Shown: positions 1 to 9,153, numbered from the stretch's first letter. The stretch is 64,000 nt of DNA from Gammaproteobacteria bacterium (GCA_032250735.1 JAVVEP010000007.1:62001-126000); one strand, 5' to 3'. Translations and numbers: made by a program. Notes: generated by a model not told the origin, from the letters alone.

Positions 1-2139
1 CGTCTGGGCACCGATCTCAGCAACGACCATCCTATCTCGTTCACCTATGACACGGCCCTGGCACTCAAGGATGGTGAGCTGCGCGATCCGGCCAGCGAAC
101 CCGAGATCGGCAATCGTGCCCCGGGCGTACCGCGGCACATCCCGCTGGATAATGGCCAGGTGCAGTGTAATAGCTGCCACGACCCGCATATCCGTGACGA
201 GGCCGACCCGACCAAAAACATCAAATTCCTGCGTCTGAATCGCTTTCAGAAGGTCTCGCCCATCAGCACGACCTTTAACGAGGCCAACGACATCATCTGC
301 ATGGCCTGTCACGACAAGGACGGCTGGGTGGGCTCGGCCCATGCGACGGACACCGTCGCCAACGAAACCTATACCGATGCCGCGGCGGATCTGCGTGAGT
401 TCCCCCGCGGCACCGCGGTGTGGGAGAGTGCCTGCCTGACCTGTCATGACACCCACACCGTGCAGGGTTCACGGCGGCTGTTGCGCGAGGGTGTGGATGG
501 CCCCACCGGCGTCAGCGGCGAAAAGCTGGGTGGCAGCGCGGCGATTGAGGAGACCTGTTTTGCCTGTCATTCGAGTGATGGCGGCACCCTCACCTCGCAG
601 GGGCTGAACACCGAAGTGCCGGATATCAAGACCGACTTTAACCTTACCGGCACCTATGCCACCCACATGCCGTTGACCAATGACGAGCAGGTGGCCGGTG
701 TGGAAAAGCATGACATCGGTACCGTGCACATGGACTCTCAGGAGACCGGACAGCGCGGCAAGGATTTCATCGAGTCCCAGGCCTCGCTGGGCAAGGTCAG
801 TATGGGCGGCTCACTCAACAACCGGCATGCCGAATGCACCGACTGCCACAACCCGCATCGGGTCACCCGCCGGCGGCTGTTCAACGGCGATCACCTGTCC
901 GGTGGGCTGGACTCGGCGGGCACCCATGCCCACGACATCAGCGACCTTAACGCTGAGACTCCGTATTCCACCCACAACAACATCGCCTCCGGCGTGCTGC
1001 GCGGTACCTTTGGCGTGGAGCCGGTGTACAGCTCCAACAATTTTAATATTGAGCCGAGCAGCTTCACCATCAAGCGCGGCGATCCCGGCACCCCCGGTTT
1101 TGGCGGTGGCACCACCAATGTCACCGAGCCCTATGTGACGCGGGAGTACCAGATCTGCCTCAAGTGTCACTCCAACTATGCCTATGACACCCCGCCCGCC
1201 CTGGGCTTGAGTTCGGCCACCACCCCGTCGGGCATCAACAATATGACCCAGTACACCAACCAGGCGCGGGAATATAACTCACCCTCCAGCCACAAGGGGC
1301 GGGTGAGCCAGGGTGCCGATGGCGGCGCGGATTCCAGCTGGAACACCAATAACCACCGCAGCTGGCATCCGGTGCGGGACAACACCGGGCGGACGGCGGC
1401 CCTGCGTAATGCCGATGCCAACAACTGGCTGACGCCCTTTAACGCGGCGGTGGGCACCCAGACCATGTACTGCTCCGATTGCCACGGCTCCAACACCCCG
1501 ACGGGCACCGCCGATCCCGATGGCCCGGGTTATGAAAACGGTAATGTCTGGGGTCCGCACGGCTCCACCAACCCCTTCCTGCTGAAGGGGGACTGGAGCG
1601 GCAATGTGCCGGGCTCCAACCGCAATGACTACACCAATCGCCCCGGTACCGGGGAAAACACCGATTCGCGAGATCACCTGTGCTTCAAGTGCCACGACTA
1701 TGACGAATACGCCTCCACCGCCGGCTCCGGGGCCAGCGGTTTCGGCGGTGACGGGATGTGCGGCATGGGCTGCATGGGTGGCATGGGCGGGTCAACCAAC
1801 CTGCACCGCTTTCATATCAGCCGGATTACCAATTTCCGCTGTAACCTCTGCCATGTGGCGGTGCCCCATGGCTGGAAGAACAAGGCCTTCCTGGTGAACC
1901 TGAACGATGTGGGTCCCGAGGGTGGTTTTGGCTCCACGGGTAATCAGTTGCGTAATGGCACGACCAGCGGCTATGTCAACGGGCCGTACTACAATCGCGC
2001 CGCGCTCAAGGTGCGCAGCTTTGCGGTGAGTGGGAACTGGCAGCCCACCAACTGCGGCTCTTCCGGTTCCCCCGGTAATGGGGCCTCTGGGGTCACCTGG
2101 ATGGCCAATAGCAGCGAGGCCTGTGCCAACATGCCATAA
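1..2139 (+). CDS. Large multihaem c-type cytochrome (5' end outside window)
   Basis: The frame is open from the first base, so the N-terminus and signal peptide lie upstream; 712 residues are visible. Nine CxxCH motifs are seen (CNSCH, CMACH, CLTCH, CFACH, CTDCH, CLKCH, CSDCH, CFKCH, CNLCH), spaced as in doubled-CxxCH multihaem cytochromes. The first residues contain GTDLxNDHPI, a signature also found in the two pentahaem cytochromes at 21479-22453 and 23735-24550, where three haem sites precede it. By analogy two or three haem sites are missing here, giving about 11-12 in all (inference). The C-terminal part has a Gly/Met/Cys-rich insert (nt 1744-1790) that is not a haem site, and two further lone cysteines near the end. 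It is probably a periplasmic or surface electron-transfer protein. A double beta-propeller follows on the same strand. Confidence 0.92.
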   Translation, partial: RLGTDLSNDHPISFTYDTALALKDGELRDPASEPEIGNRAPGVPRHIPLDNGQVQCNSCHDPHIRDEADPTKNIKFLRLNRFQKVSPISTTFNEANDIICMACHDKDGWVGSAHATDTVANETYTDAAADLREFPRGTAVWESACLTCHDTHTVQGSRRLLREGVDGPTGVSGEKLGGSAAIEETCFACHSSDGGTLTSQGLNTEVPDIKTDFNLTGTYATHMPLTNDEQVAGVEKHDIGTVHMDSQETGQRGKDFIESQASLGKVSMGGSLNNRHAECTDCHNPHRVTRRRLFNGDHLSGGLDSAGTHAHDISDLNAETPYSTHNNIASGVLRGTFGVEPVYSSNNFNIEPSSFTIKRGDPGTPGFGGGTTNVTEPYVTREYQICLKCHSNYAYDTPPALGLSSATTPSGINNMTQYTNQAREYNSPSSHKGRVSQGADGGADSSWNTNNHRSWHPVRDNTGRTAALRNADANNWLTPFNAAVGTQTMYCSDCHGSNTPTGTADPDGPGYENGNVWGPHGSTNPFLLKGDWSGNVPGSNRNDYTNRPGTGENTDSRDHLCFKCHDYDEYASTAGSGASGFGGDGMCGMGCMGGMGGSTNLHRFHISRITNFRCNLCHVAVPHGWKNKAFLVNLNDVGPEGGFGSTGNQLRNGTTSGYVNGPYYNRAALKVRSFAVSGNWQPTNCGSSGSPGNGASGVTWMANSSEACANMP

Positions 2140-2324
2140 GCTGTCCCGGCAGCACCGGCGGGAGGTGGTTTTGTGCGGTATGTCTTTTTCCTGGTCGGGA
2201 CGTCCATTCATCCGTAAGACAGGCGGGCCGTTGAATCGAGGGCGTCGTGAGGGCGCGTGTCATGTATGAAATATCCGGGCCAGGCGTCGGTCGCCGCCCG
2301 AAAGGCGATACGGGAGAAAATGGC

Positions 2325-4496
2325 ATGCAGTGGTTAGGGCGCCTTTTTGCGCCATGGGTTGCGCCACGGGTTGCGCCGCTGGTTGGGGCGTTGCTACTGG
2401 GCCTGGGGATGAGCGCCGTTGCCGATGCGGCGGGCTTTGCCTTTGGCGTGAACGCGGAAGACTTTAGCCTCTCCAGCTATCGTGTGGACGGCGAGGGGCG
2501 TCTGCGGCATCTCGGCCATCGGCCCATCGACAAGGCCCCTTCCGCGGTGGTGATCGACCCGTCCGGCCGGTTTGTGGTGGCGGTCTCCAGCACCACCGAT
2601 CGGCTCATGGTATTTCGCCTGGATGCCGACAGCGGCGCCCTGCAGCCGGTGCCGGGCTCGCCCTTTGCCTCCGCTACCCGTTCCCCCTTTAGTCTGCGTT
2701 TTCACCCCTCGGGCCGTTTTGCCTACGTGGGTTCACGCTTCAGCGGGGTGGGGGCCTACTCGTTTGATCCTGACAGCGGTGCGCTCAGGCCCCTGCCGGG
2801 TTCCCCCTTTCCCGCCCAGCGCCGTACCCGGGAACTGGTCATCCATCCGACGGGTAAATTTTTATATGCGGTCAACGGCTACTCCAACAGCGTCTCGGCC
2901 TATCAGATAGATGAACGGACCGGTGGCCTGCGTGAGCTGTCCGGCTCGCCCTATTCGGTGGGCGACTTCGCCGCTATCGACTACCTCGGCAAAGGCATGC
3001 TGGACGTGCCACCGGAGGCGGGCGGTCTGCCGCACGCGATCGATATGGATCCGCAGGGGCGCTATATCATCACCCCCAACAAGGCGGCGGGCAGTGTCAG
3101 CGTGTTCCGTCTTGATGAGGCCAGCGGCGTGCCCGGCCTGGTCGAGGGCAGTCCCTTTTTTGTGGGGTTCAATCCTTACCGCGCACGCTTCCATCCCTCC
3201 GGACGCTTTGTGCTGACCACCCTGTGGGCCGAGGGCGCGGTGGCCGTGCACGCCGTGGACCGTGCCAGCGGGCGTCTGACGCCGGTGCCGGGCTCGCCGT
3301 TTTCCACCCAGTTGCAGACCCCGGTGGATCTGGCCTTCAATGCCGACGGCAGCCAGGTCTATGTGTCGAACTACGACAGCAACGAGATCAGCCTGTTTGA
3401 CCTGGACGCGGACAGTGGCGCGCTCCGTCACCGGGAGGGCCTGCAGACGCGGCTGTCCCCCTGGTCGCTGGTGGTGGCCCCGCCGACCACAACCCAGGCC
3501 CCGCCGCCAGCGGCGCTGATTGCCGCAGGGGAAGCGATGACGCTGGCGCGCCTCGAAGGGGCAGAGCTTGCGCCGGGGACGGTCGTCGCCGGCCGTGCGG
3601 ATGCCCTGGCCGTCGCGCCTGCTGGGCGTTTCGCCTATGCGCTGAACAGCGCCGAGAACAGTCTCATCACCCTGGCGGTGGATGCCCGGAGTGGGGTGAT
3701 CAGCGCGGTGCCGGATGGCCGGGTGCGGACCGGGTCCGGTGCGACGGATCTGGCCATCGATGTCAACGGCTGGTATCTCTACGTAACTAATTCCAGTGAT
3801 GCAACGATGTCGGTCTATTTTCTTGACCCGCAAACGGGCATCCCCGAGGCGGTCCAGGGCTCACCGATCCTCACCGGCAGGGGTCCCGTGGCCGTGAGTC
3901 TGGACCCGGCCGCGCGCTTCGCCTTTGTGGCGAATGCGCAGGCGGACAGCGTGTCGGTCTATCGCTACCTGAACAATGCGGCGCCGCTGATTTTCGAAGG
4001 CAGGAAATACGGCTCCCCCTTCGCCAGTGGCGGCAGGGAACCGCTGGCCCTGGCGGTGGAGCCGACCGGGCATTATGTCTATGTGGCCAATGCCGGCTCG
4101 AACGATATCGCGGTGTTCCGCATCCATAGCAAGACCGGCGCCCTGGCGGCCATACCGGGTTCGCCCTTTACAACCGGCCAGCGGCCGATGGCCCTGCTGG
4201 TGCATCCTGAAGGGCGCTGGCTGTATGCCGCCCACCAGGGCGATGCGAGTTTGAGCCTACACGGTATCGAGGCCGGGTTTGGTGCCCTGGCGGAAGAGCG
4301 ACGCACGGTGGCCCTGCCGCTGGTGCCGGTGGCAATCTGGTTTGACGAGGCGGAGGGTTCGCTGCTGGTGCTGGGCAAGGATCGACAGCGGCTGCTGAGC
4401 TACGCGGTGGACCCCCAGTCCGGCGGGCTTCACCTGCGCTCTGACCGGCGCCTCGCCCAGCCGGTCAATGATTTTGCCTGGCTGAAGGTTAAGTGA
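2325..4496 (+). CDS. Double seven-bladed beta-propeller protein (YncE/lactonase-like)
   Basis: 723 residues. The start at 2325 is preferred over in-frame codons further upstream because GGGAG lies 8 nt before it and the protein then opens with a clean signal peptide (charged start, hydrophobic LVGALLLGLGM, then ADA). The mature protein is a chain of about 14 units of roughly 45 residues. Most units carry a 'HPSGRF-AYV-N-x-V' core and a 'DxxSGAL-PVPGSPF' turn, typical of YncE-like and 6-phosphogluconolactonase-like propellers, so two tandem seven-bladed propellers are likely. The linker falls near residue 390-410 (TQAPPPAAL). No enzyme residues can be assigned. Secretion and its place after a multihaem cytochrome suggest a structural or binding role in an envelope complex (inference). 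Confidence 0.85.
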   Translation: MQWLGRLFAPWVAPRVAPLVGALLLGLGMSAVADAAGFAFGVNAEDFSLSSYRVDGEGRLRHLGHRPIDKAPSAVVIDPSGRFVVAVSSTTDRLMVFRLDADSGALQPVPGSPFASATRSPFSLRFHPSGRFAYVGSRFSGVGAYSFDPDSGALRPLPGSPFPAQRRTRELVIHPTGKFLYAVNGYSNSVSAYQIDERTGGLRELSGSPYSVGDFAAIDYLGKGMLDVPPEAGGLPHAIDMDPQGRYIITPNKAAGSVSVFRLDEASGVPGLVEGSPFFVGFNPYRARFHPSGRFVLTTLWAEGAVAVHAVDRASGRLTPVPGSPFSTQLQTPVDLAFNADGSQVYVSNYDSNEISLFDLDADSGALRHREGLQTRLSPWSLVVAPPTTTQAPPPAALIAAGEAMTLARLEGAELAPGTVVAGRADALAVAPAGRFAYALNSAENSLITLAVDARSGVISAVPDGRVRTGSGATDLAIDVNGWYLYVTNSSDATMSVYFLDPQTGIPEAVQGSPILTGRGPVAVSLDPAARFAFVANAQADSVSVYRYLNNAAPLIFEGRKYGSPFASGGREPLALAVEPTGHYVYVANAGSNDIAVFRIHSKTGALAAIPGSPFTTGQRPMALLVHPEGRWLYAAHQGDASLSLHGIEAGFGALAEERRTVALPLVPVAIWFDEAEGSLLVLGKDRQRLLSYAVDPQSGGLHLRSDRRLAQPVNDFAWLKVK

Positions 4497-4510
4497 TAAG
4501 TGCTGACCCG

Positions 4511-4662
4511 GTAGGGCGCAATAACCGAAGGGCATTGCGCCGAATATCTCGTCGGAGGCCGCTATGAATAACTGTTACGGTGAATTTTCAGAGCTATCAA
4601 TGCATTCTTGACCTGGGGAAATCTTTCATGCGGCGCAATGCCCTACGGTTATTGCGCCCTAC
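4511..4662. repeat. 152-bp palindromic-ended repeat, copy 1 (MITE-like)
   Basis: The element begins GTAGGGCGCAATAACC and ends with the reverse complement. The 32-nt arms (4511-4542 and 4631-4662) match at 31 of 32 positions and flank an 88-nt centre. A second copy lies at 4767-4918 in the same orientation. It has no coding capacity of its own. GTAGGG...CCCTAC elements of this sort are typical non-autonomous repeats in proteobacteria. Transcribed through, it would form a very long hairpin that may end the upstream transcript. The flanks share TGACCCG on the left side of both copies, and no clear target duplication is visible. The rest of 4497-4973 shows nothing else. Confidence 0.85.
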
Positions 4663-4766
4663 GCAGGTTGCCAGAGGATGTGCACAGGAAAATCGCCTGG
4701 GGCAATGTTAAACCGATACTGTCCAGGCAGGATTAGGTAGAGTGCTGAGTAACTGCCACTGACCCG

Positions 4767-4918
4767 GTAGGGCGCAATAATCGAAGGGCATTGCGCCGAA
4801 TATCTCGTCGGGGGCCGCTATGAATGATCGTTACGGTGAGTTTTCAGAGCCATCAACGCATTCCTGGCCTGGGGGGATCTTTCATGCGGCGCAATGCCCT
4901 TCGGTTATTGCGCCCTAC
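4767..4918. repeat. 152-bp palindromic-ended repeat, copy 2 (MITE-like)
   Basis: Same length and orientation as the copy at 4511-4662. Its arms 4767-4798 and 4887-4918 again match at 31 of 32 positions. The centre differs from copy 1 at about a dozen of 88 positions, so the two copies are not a very recent duplication, although the arms are conserved. A short reading frame across it (from about 4820) is a by-product of the repeat and is not taken as a gene. Confidence 0.85.
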
Positions 4919-4973
4919 GCACTAAGTGCTGGGGTGTGGTTTTTACTTAGTCCTCAGCACTCAGCACTATCTT

Positions 4974-5735
4974 TTACTCAGCACCCTGGTCCGGCGCGGC
5001 CGGTGCGTGTTGTAGCACATACACGATCGGCTCAAGCTCCTGCACGGGGGCATAGGCCATGTCCATACGCATAATCTTCAGTCCGTTTTCCTCAATCAGC
5101 TGTTTGGTCCGTGACAGGTTGTCCAGCGAGCCGGTCAGAAAATAGATCCTGCCCGTGGGGTTCAGGTGTTTGCCCGCAGCCTGAAAAAAACGTTCCTGCA
5201 ATTTCCAGTTACCCTGGGTCTGTTCATTCCAGGCATAGGGTATGCTTGAGATGATGACATCAAATTTCTCGGCAGCCCGAAGGGCGTCAAACAGATTGCT
5301 CCCCCGCACCGATATCTTGTCGGCTACCCCGTGTTTGCGGGCATTTTTCAGGGTGTTATCCAGCGCGATCTCATTGATGTCCATGGCCAGTACGTGACTC
5401 GCCTTTTCGGCCGCATAAATGGCCTGTATGCCTGAGCCGGTGCCCATGTCCAGTACCGACTCACCCTCATGTATCTCGGTGTGTTGCAGCAGGTACACAC
5501 TGAAAGAGGTCGGGCCCAGGACGGTGGGGTGGGAATAAAAAACTCTGTCATGGGCGCGGGTGAGGCGAAACACGATCGGGCCTTCTTGTTGGTGGCCCAT
5601 CTCAATCAGCTCATAGTCACCGGGGTGGTTCACCTTGATCCAGTTTTTATTCTGGCTGCAGCCACTGATGGCGAGCAGCGCAGCCAGTAGCGCCAGCAGA
5701 TAGAGTGCGTTTTTGCGCGTGGCAATAGTGTCCAT
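4974..5735 (-). CDS. Class I SAM methyltransferase with lipoprotein signal
   Basis: 253 residues. The N-terminus is a classical lipoprotein signal: MDTIATRKN, a hydrophobic LLALLAALLA stretch, then the lipobox ISGC at about residues 23-26. The body is a class I methyltransferase of the MTS/RsmC-PrmC type. DMGTGSGIQA is the SAM-binding motif I, MDINEIALDNT the acidic loop after strand 2, and SSIPYAW replaces the usual NPPY catalytic motif. An exported methyltransferase would be odd, because SAM is cytosolic; the segment may instead serve as an inner-membrane anchor with the domain inside. The gene stands alone, divergent from resB. Target unknown. Confidence 0.8.
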   Translation of the reverse strand: MDTIATRKNALYLLALLAALLAISGCSQNKNWIKVNHPGDYELIEMGHQQEGPIVFRLTRAHDRVFYSHPTVLGPTSFSVYLLQHTEIHEGESVLDMGTGSGIQAIYAAEKASHVLAMDINEIALDNTLKNARKHGVADKISVRGSNLFDALRAAEKFDVIISSIPYAWNEQTQGNWKLQERFFQAAGKHLNPTGRIYFLTGSLDNLSRTKQLIEENGLKIMRMDMAYAPVQELEPIVYVLQHAPAAPDQGAE

Positions 5736-5986
5736 ATAAAATCCAGAAGAATGTGGGGCTGAATCTCAGCAGTGCTTCGATGTTACGATGATCCCTGTTT
5801 CATCGCCATATTTGGCCCACAAGGCTCGCAGATTTTTCTGTGGCTAAGGGTTTTGTGTTGAACGATTGCCCGGGATTTGGGTCTTTCATTAGCGGTTGCC
5901 TCGCTGCGAGTACCGGGTAGGGTATACTTTTTGCGCGCTGTTCAGGCCGGTGGTCTGAATCACCCCGTTGGAGTCTTGTTGTTATC

Positions 5987-7003
5987 ATGCTGTCCGGATT
6001 GCGCCTGTTGGCGTCGCTGAAATTCACCCTGCTGGGAATGGTGTTGTTGGGCCTGGGGGCCGCTGCCAGCTATGGCAATCCTGTGGATGTTTCGGTGTGG
6101 GTGCTGATTGTGCCTCTGGCCTTGCTGGCGCTGAACCTGAGCGCGGCCATCATTACCAATCCGCGCATCAATCGGCAGCCGGGCCTGCTGATATTTCATG
6201 TCTGCCTGCTGGCCACGGTGTTGCTGGCCGGGGTGGGGCGCCTGACCCATCTCGATGCCCATCTCGAACTCGCCCAGAACGACAGCTTTCATAAAGATGC
6301 GCTCATGGAGGTGAACAAGGGCCCCTGGCATATCGGTAATCTGGATGCCGTCAGCTTTATTCAGGGGCCTTATACGGTGGATTATGCCGCCGGCCTGCAG
6401 CGCGGCCTGACCCACAGCACGGTGTATCTGCCGGGGCCGGATGGGGGCGTGGTGACCCGGGACGTGGGCGACGACCGGCCGCTGGTGCTGGAGCGCTATC
6501 GTTTTTACACCACCCACAATAAGGGTTTTGCGCCGATTCTCACCTGGCTGCCGATTCAGGGCGCGCCCATCACTGGCCACATCAATATGCCCTCGTATCC
6601 GCTGTTTGAGTACAAGCAGGATAATCAGTGGACGCCGCCCGGCAGTGAGGAAACGATCAAATTCTGGCTGCAGCTGCAGACCGGCATGACCCTGGAACAG
6701 CCCTGGGTGCTGGACGGCCGGAACTCGACCGGTACCCTGGTGGTCACAATCGGCGACCGGCGGGAGGAGCTGCAGGTGGGTGAGGAGGTGCAGCTGGAGC
6801 AGGGGCGTCTGCGTTACGAGGCGCTGACGACCTGGATGGGTTATCGCGTATTTTATGATCCCACCATACAATGGCTGTTCTGGGTCACGATTATTGGAGT
6901 ACTTGGCTTGACGCATTTTTTCTGGATCAAACTGAATCTGAAACCCTGGATGGATGAGGTCGATGCCGCGCCGCTTGCCAATGGCGATGAGGGGCGGGCA
7001 TGA
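5987..7003 (+). CDS. resB: ResB-like cytochrome c biogenesis protein (System II)
   Basis: 338 residues. Membrane segments lie near residues 8-30, 38-58 and 66-85, followed by a long periplasmic domain (about 90-285) and a final membrane helix near 290-310. This is the ResB/Ccs1 layout, although shorter than many ResB proteins. ResB works with CcsA/ResC to carry haem out and attach it to apocytochromes. The stop overlaps the next start in ATGA at 7000-7003, and the next gene is the CcsA partner, so the two form one unit. The 250-bp gap upstream holds the divergent promoters for this gene and the methyltransferase. Oddity: a full System I follows 2.3 kb downstream. Confidence 0.85.
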   Translation: MLSGLRLLASLKFTLLGMVLLGLGAAASYGNPVDVSVWVLIVPLALLALNLSAAIITNPRINRQPGLLIFHVCLLATVLLAGVGRLTHLDAHLELAQNDSFHKDALMEVNKGPWHIGNLDAVSFIQGPYTVDYAAGLQRGLTHSTVYLPGPDGGVVTRDVGDDRPLVLERYRFYTTHNKGFAPILTWLPIQGAPITGHINMPSYPLFEYKQDNQWTPPGSEETIKFWLQLQTGMTLEQPWVLDGRNSTGTLVVTIGDRREELQVGEEVQLEQGRLRYEALTTWMGYRVFYDPTIQWLFWVTIIGVLGLTHFFWIKLNLKPWMDEVDAAPLANGDEGRA

Positions 7004-7848
7004 ATGGCATGGCGGCCGAACAGCCCTGGCTGTGGGCCGGTCTCGCCGCCTACCTGCTGGCCACCCTGGTGGCGATGTGGGGCGTGTCGCCGCGCTCGGT
7101 GAATAGCCCGCTGGTGACCAGCCGGGGGCACGAAAAGCTGGTGCTGGGCTTTATCCTGCTGGGGGTGGTGCTGCTGACGGTGGCCATCATTGCCCGCTGG
7201 GATCGCATCGGCCACGGCCCGTGGATCAGCCTGTTTGAATTATTGATGAGCCAGATGTGGAGTCTGGGTCTGATCTTTGCCTTCCTATACTGGCGCCTGC
7301 CGGGCCTGCGCCCCAGCGCGGTGATCGTGCTGCCGGTGATGTGGATCCTGGGTAGCTGGGTGCTGACCCTGGAACCGGATGTCAGTCACTTTCCCGCCAC
7401 CTATTACAATGTCTGGAAGTGGGCCCATGTGGGCGTCGGCAAGGTGTTTCTGGCGCTGCTGCTGGCCGGCGTCGGTCTCGGCGGGGTGATGATCCTGCGC
7501 ACCACCGAGCGGGGTAGGATCTGGTTCCGCGCCATGCCGGTCGATGCGATCATCGACAAGCTGGCCTGGCGCCTGATGATGCTGGCCCTGGTCTTCGACA
7601 GCCTGATGCTGATCGCCGGGGCGGTGTGGGCGCAGGACGCCTGGGGGCGTTACTGGGCCTGGGACTCGCTGGAGACCTCGGCCTTCCTGACCTGGATCTT
7701 TCTGGCCATCGGTCTGCATGTGCGCCTCAGTTACCGGATCAAGCCCTGGGTCAGCGGGGCGATCATCATCGGCGTTTTCATCATGGCGTTCAGCACCTAT
7801 TTCGGTACCCCCTATCTGAGTCCGTCTGCCCACAAGGGGGTGGTGTGA
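7000..7848 (+). CDS. ccsA: CcsA/ResC-type haem-handling membrane protein (System II)
   Basis: 282 residues with about eight membrane helices. The tryptophan-rich WWD-type motif reads WGRYWAWDSLETSAFLTW (about residues 215-232) and is the haem-binding signature of the CcmC/CcmF/CcsA superfamily. Conserved histidines occur on both sides (for example KWAHVGVGK and GLHVRLSY). It is expected to pair with the ResB-like protein encoded just upstream to form the haem export and ligation complex. It overlaps both neighbours by a few bases (ATGA at 7000; TGATG at 7846-7850), so translation is likely coupled. Confidence 0.88.
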   Translation: MNGMAAEQPWLWAGLAAYLLATLVAMWGVSPRSVNSPLVTSRGHEKLVLGFILLGVVLLTVAIIARWDRIGHGPWISLFELLMSQMWSLGLIFAFLYWRLPGLRPSAVIVLPVMWILGSWVLTLEPDVSHFPATYYNVWKWAHVGVGKVFLALLLAGVGLGGVMILRTTERGRIWFRAMPVDAIIDKLAWRLMMLALVFDSLMLIAGAVWAQDAWGRYWAWDSLETSAFLTWIFLAIGLHVRLSYRIKPWVSGAIIIGVFIMAFSTYFGTPYLSPSAHKGVV

Positions 7849-8570
7849 TGCCGCAACCAATGTCACAACAGGTAATCCGGCACGACTTTGAGGCGCTGAC
7901 GGCAATTGTCTCGCTGGCGGCGGTGGTGGCCATCGTCGGCCTGCTGATGACCCTGCCTGCCTGGCAGGGGCAGTCGACCGCGAGCCGGGTGCAGGGCTAT
8001 TCCAAACCGGCCCATCTGGCCGGGCGGCCGCCGGCCGGCGGCCCTTTGAGCCCTGATTTGAGCCCTGAACAGGCGGCCCGGCAGGCCTTTCGCGGAGCCC
8101 TGAATGAGCCCCAGTCCGCCGCCGAACAGCAGGTGATGGAGCGCTTTCAGCAGGCGGTTTCGTTGTTGCATGCCAAGCGCTACGACTATGCCATCACCGC
8201 GCTGGATTCCGTGCTCAGCATCGCCCCGGACATGCCGGAGGCCTATGTCAACATGGGCTACGCCTTTTTGGGGCTGGAGGAATTCGGCCCGGCGCGCGGG
8301 GCGTTTGAAAAGGCCCTGGAGCTAAAGCTGGATCAGGTGAATGCCTACTACGGCCTGGCGATTGCCTTTGAGGGGCAGGGCGAGTTCGAGGCAGCCCTCG
8401 GGGCCATGCGCAGTTATATCCACCTTTCTCCGCCCGATGACCCCCATCTCGCCAAGGCCCGTTCGGCCCTGTGGGAATGGGAGGCGCAGCTGGGCCGTGT
8501 CGAGGGCGTGACCGTGGCCGGCGAGGATGAACCGAGGCCGCCGAAGCCATCGTGGTCGCAGCAACACTAA
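7848..8570 (+). CDS. Membrane-anchored TPR protein
   Basis: 240 residues. The start at 7848 overlaps the ccsA stop (TGATG). One membrane helix at about residues 17-38 (LTAIVSLAAVVAIVGLLM) is followed by a proline/glycine-rich linker and at least three tetratricopeptide-like units from about residue 100 (AKRYDYAITALDSVLSIAPDMPEAYVN and following). The domain probably faces the periplasm. In cytochrome maturation operons such TPR proteins (as CcmI in System I) bind apocytochrome. Here it sits between ccsA and a ResA-like thioredoxin, which suggests the same job for the System II set (inference). Confidence 0.75.
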   Translation: MPQPMSQQVIRHDFEALTAIVSLAAVVAIVGLLMTLPAWQGQSTASRVQGYSKPAHLAGRPPAGGPLSPDLSPEQAARQAFRGALNEPQSAAEQQVMERFQQAVSLLHAKRYDYAITALDSVLSIAPDMPEAYVNMGYAFLGLEEFGPARGAFEKALELKLDQVNAYYGLAIAFEGQGEFEAALGAMRSYIHLSPPDDPHLAKARSALWEWEAQLGRVEGVTVAGEDEPRPPKPSWSQQH

Positions 8571-9142
8571 CGCCCTGGCGGCGGTGGTTCCCGGCGGTGC
8601 GGTGGCTGATCGCGGTCATACTGTTGGCGGCGCTCAGCGCCTGTGAAGAGCCCCTCCCCCCCCTGAAAATCCGTATCGGTGAGAGCGTGCCGCCCCTGTC
8701 GGTGCGGGATCTGCGCCAGCAGCCTGCCACCCTCAAACCGAGCCCCGACAGACTGCTGATGATCAACGTCTGGGCCACCTGGTGTGGGCCCTGCCGTCAC
8801 GAAATGCCCAGTCTGCAACGCCTGGCCCAACGGCTGGGGGAGGAGCGCCTGGAGCTGGTCGGCCTGTCGGTGGATGGGGATGAGCACGTGGTGCGTGAAT
8901 ATCTCATCGAAAACGGCATCACCTTCCCCAGCCTGCTGGACAGCGACCTGAGCGAGGTGTTCGGGGTGCTGGGCGTGCGGGTCTATCCCTCCACCTTTTT
9001 TGTGCGACCCGACGGTACCCTGGTGAAGGTGGTCGAGGGCTGGCGGGAGTGGGATGCGCCGGCGCTGGTCGAATCCATTGAGGCCCTGCTGCCACCGCCG
9101 TTGTCCGCGCCGACGGTGGTGCAGGGCGCCGGCCAGGACTGA
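8552..9142 (+). CDS. resA: TlpA/ResA-like thioredoxin lipoprotein
   Basis: 196 residues from a GTG start that overlaps the end of the TPR gene by 19 nt; the exact start is uncertain. A lipobox (LSAC) follows the hydrophobic stretch LIAVILLAAL, so it is probably a lipoprotein facing the periplasm. The thioredoxin active site WCGPC lies in NVWATWCGPCRHEMPSL (about residues 70-86), with the cis-Pro region near GVRVYPSTFFV. ResA/TlpA proteins reduce the CxxCH cysteines of apocytochromes before haem attachment. It completes a ResA-ResB-ResC-like set. Confidence 0.83.
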   Translation: MVAATLTPWRRWFPAVRWLIAVILLAALSACEEPLPPLKIRIGESVPPLSVRDLRQQPATLKPSPDRLLMINVWATWCGPCRHEMPSLQRLAQRLGEERLELVGLSVDGDEHVVREYLIENGITFPSLLDSDLSEVFGVLGVRVYPSTFFVRPDGTLVKVVEGWREWDAPALVESIEALLPPPLSAPTVVQGAGQD

Positions 9143-9153
9143 TTCTCCACCCC

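Noticed and set aside
1744-1790. CGMGC in the large cytochrome as a tenth haem site
   Set aside because: The residue after the second cysteine is Met, not His, and the region is low-complexity Gly/Met.
2862-3833. Minus-strand frame of about 320 codons opposite the double propeller
   Set aside because: The plus-strand frame shows clear repeats and a signal peptide; the antisense frame is Arg/His-rich and unstructured.
4820-5074. Short ORF running through repeat copy 2 into the methyltransferase gene
   Set aside because: It is made mostly of repeat sequence and antisense of a real gene.
5960-6916. Minus-strand frame of about 320 codons opposite resB
   Set aside because: Gln/His/Arg-rich antisense shadow; no ribosome site or domain.
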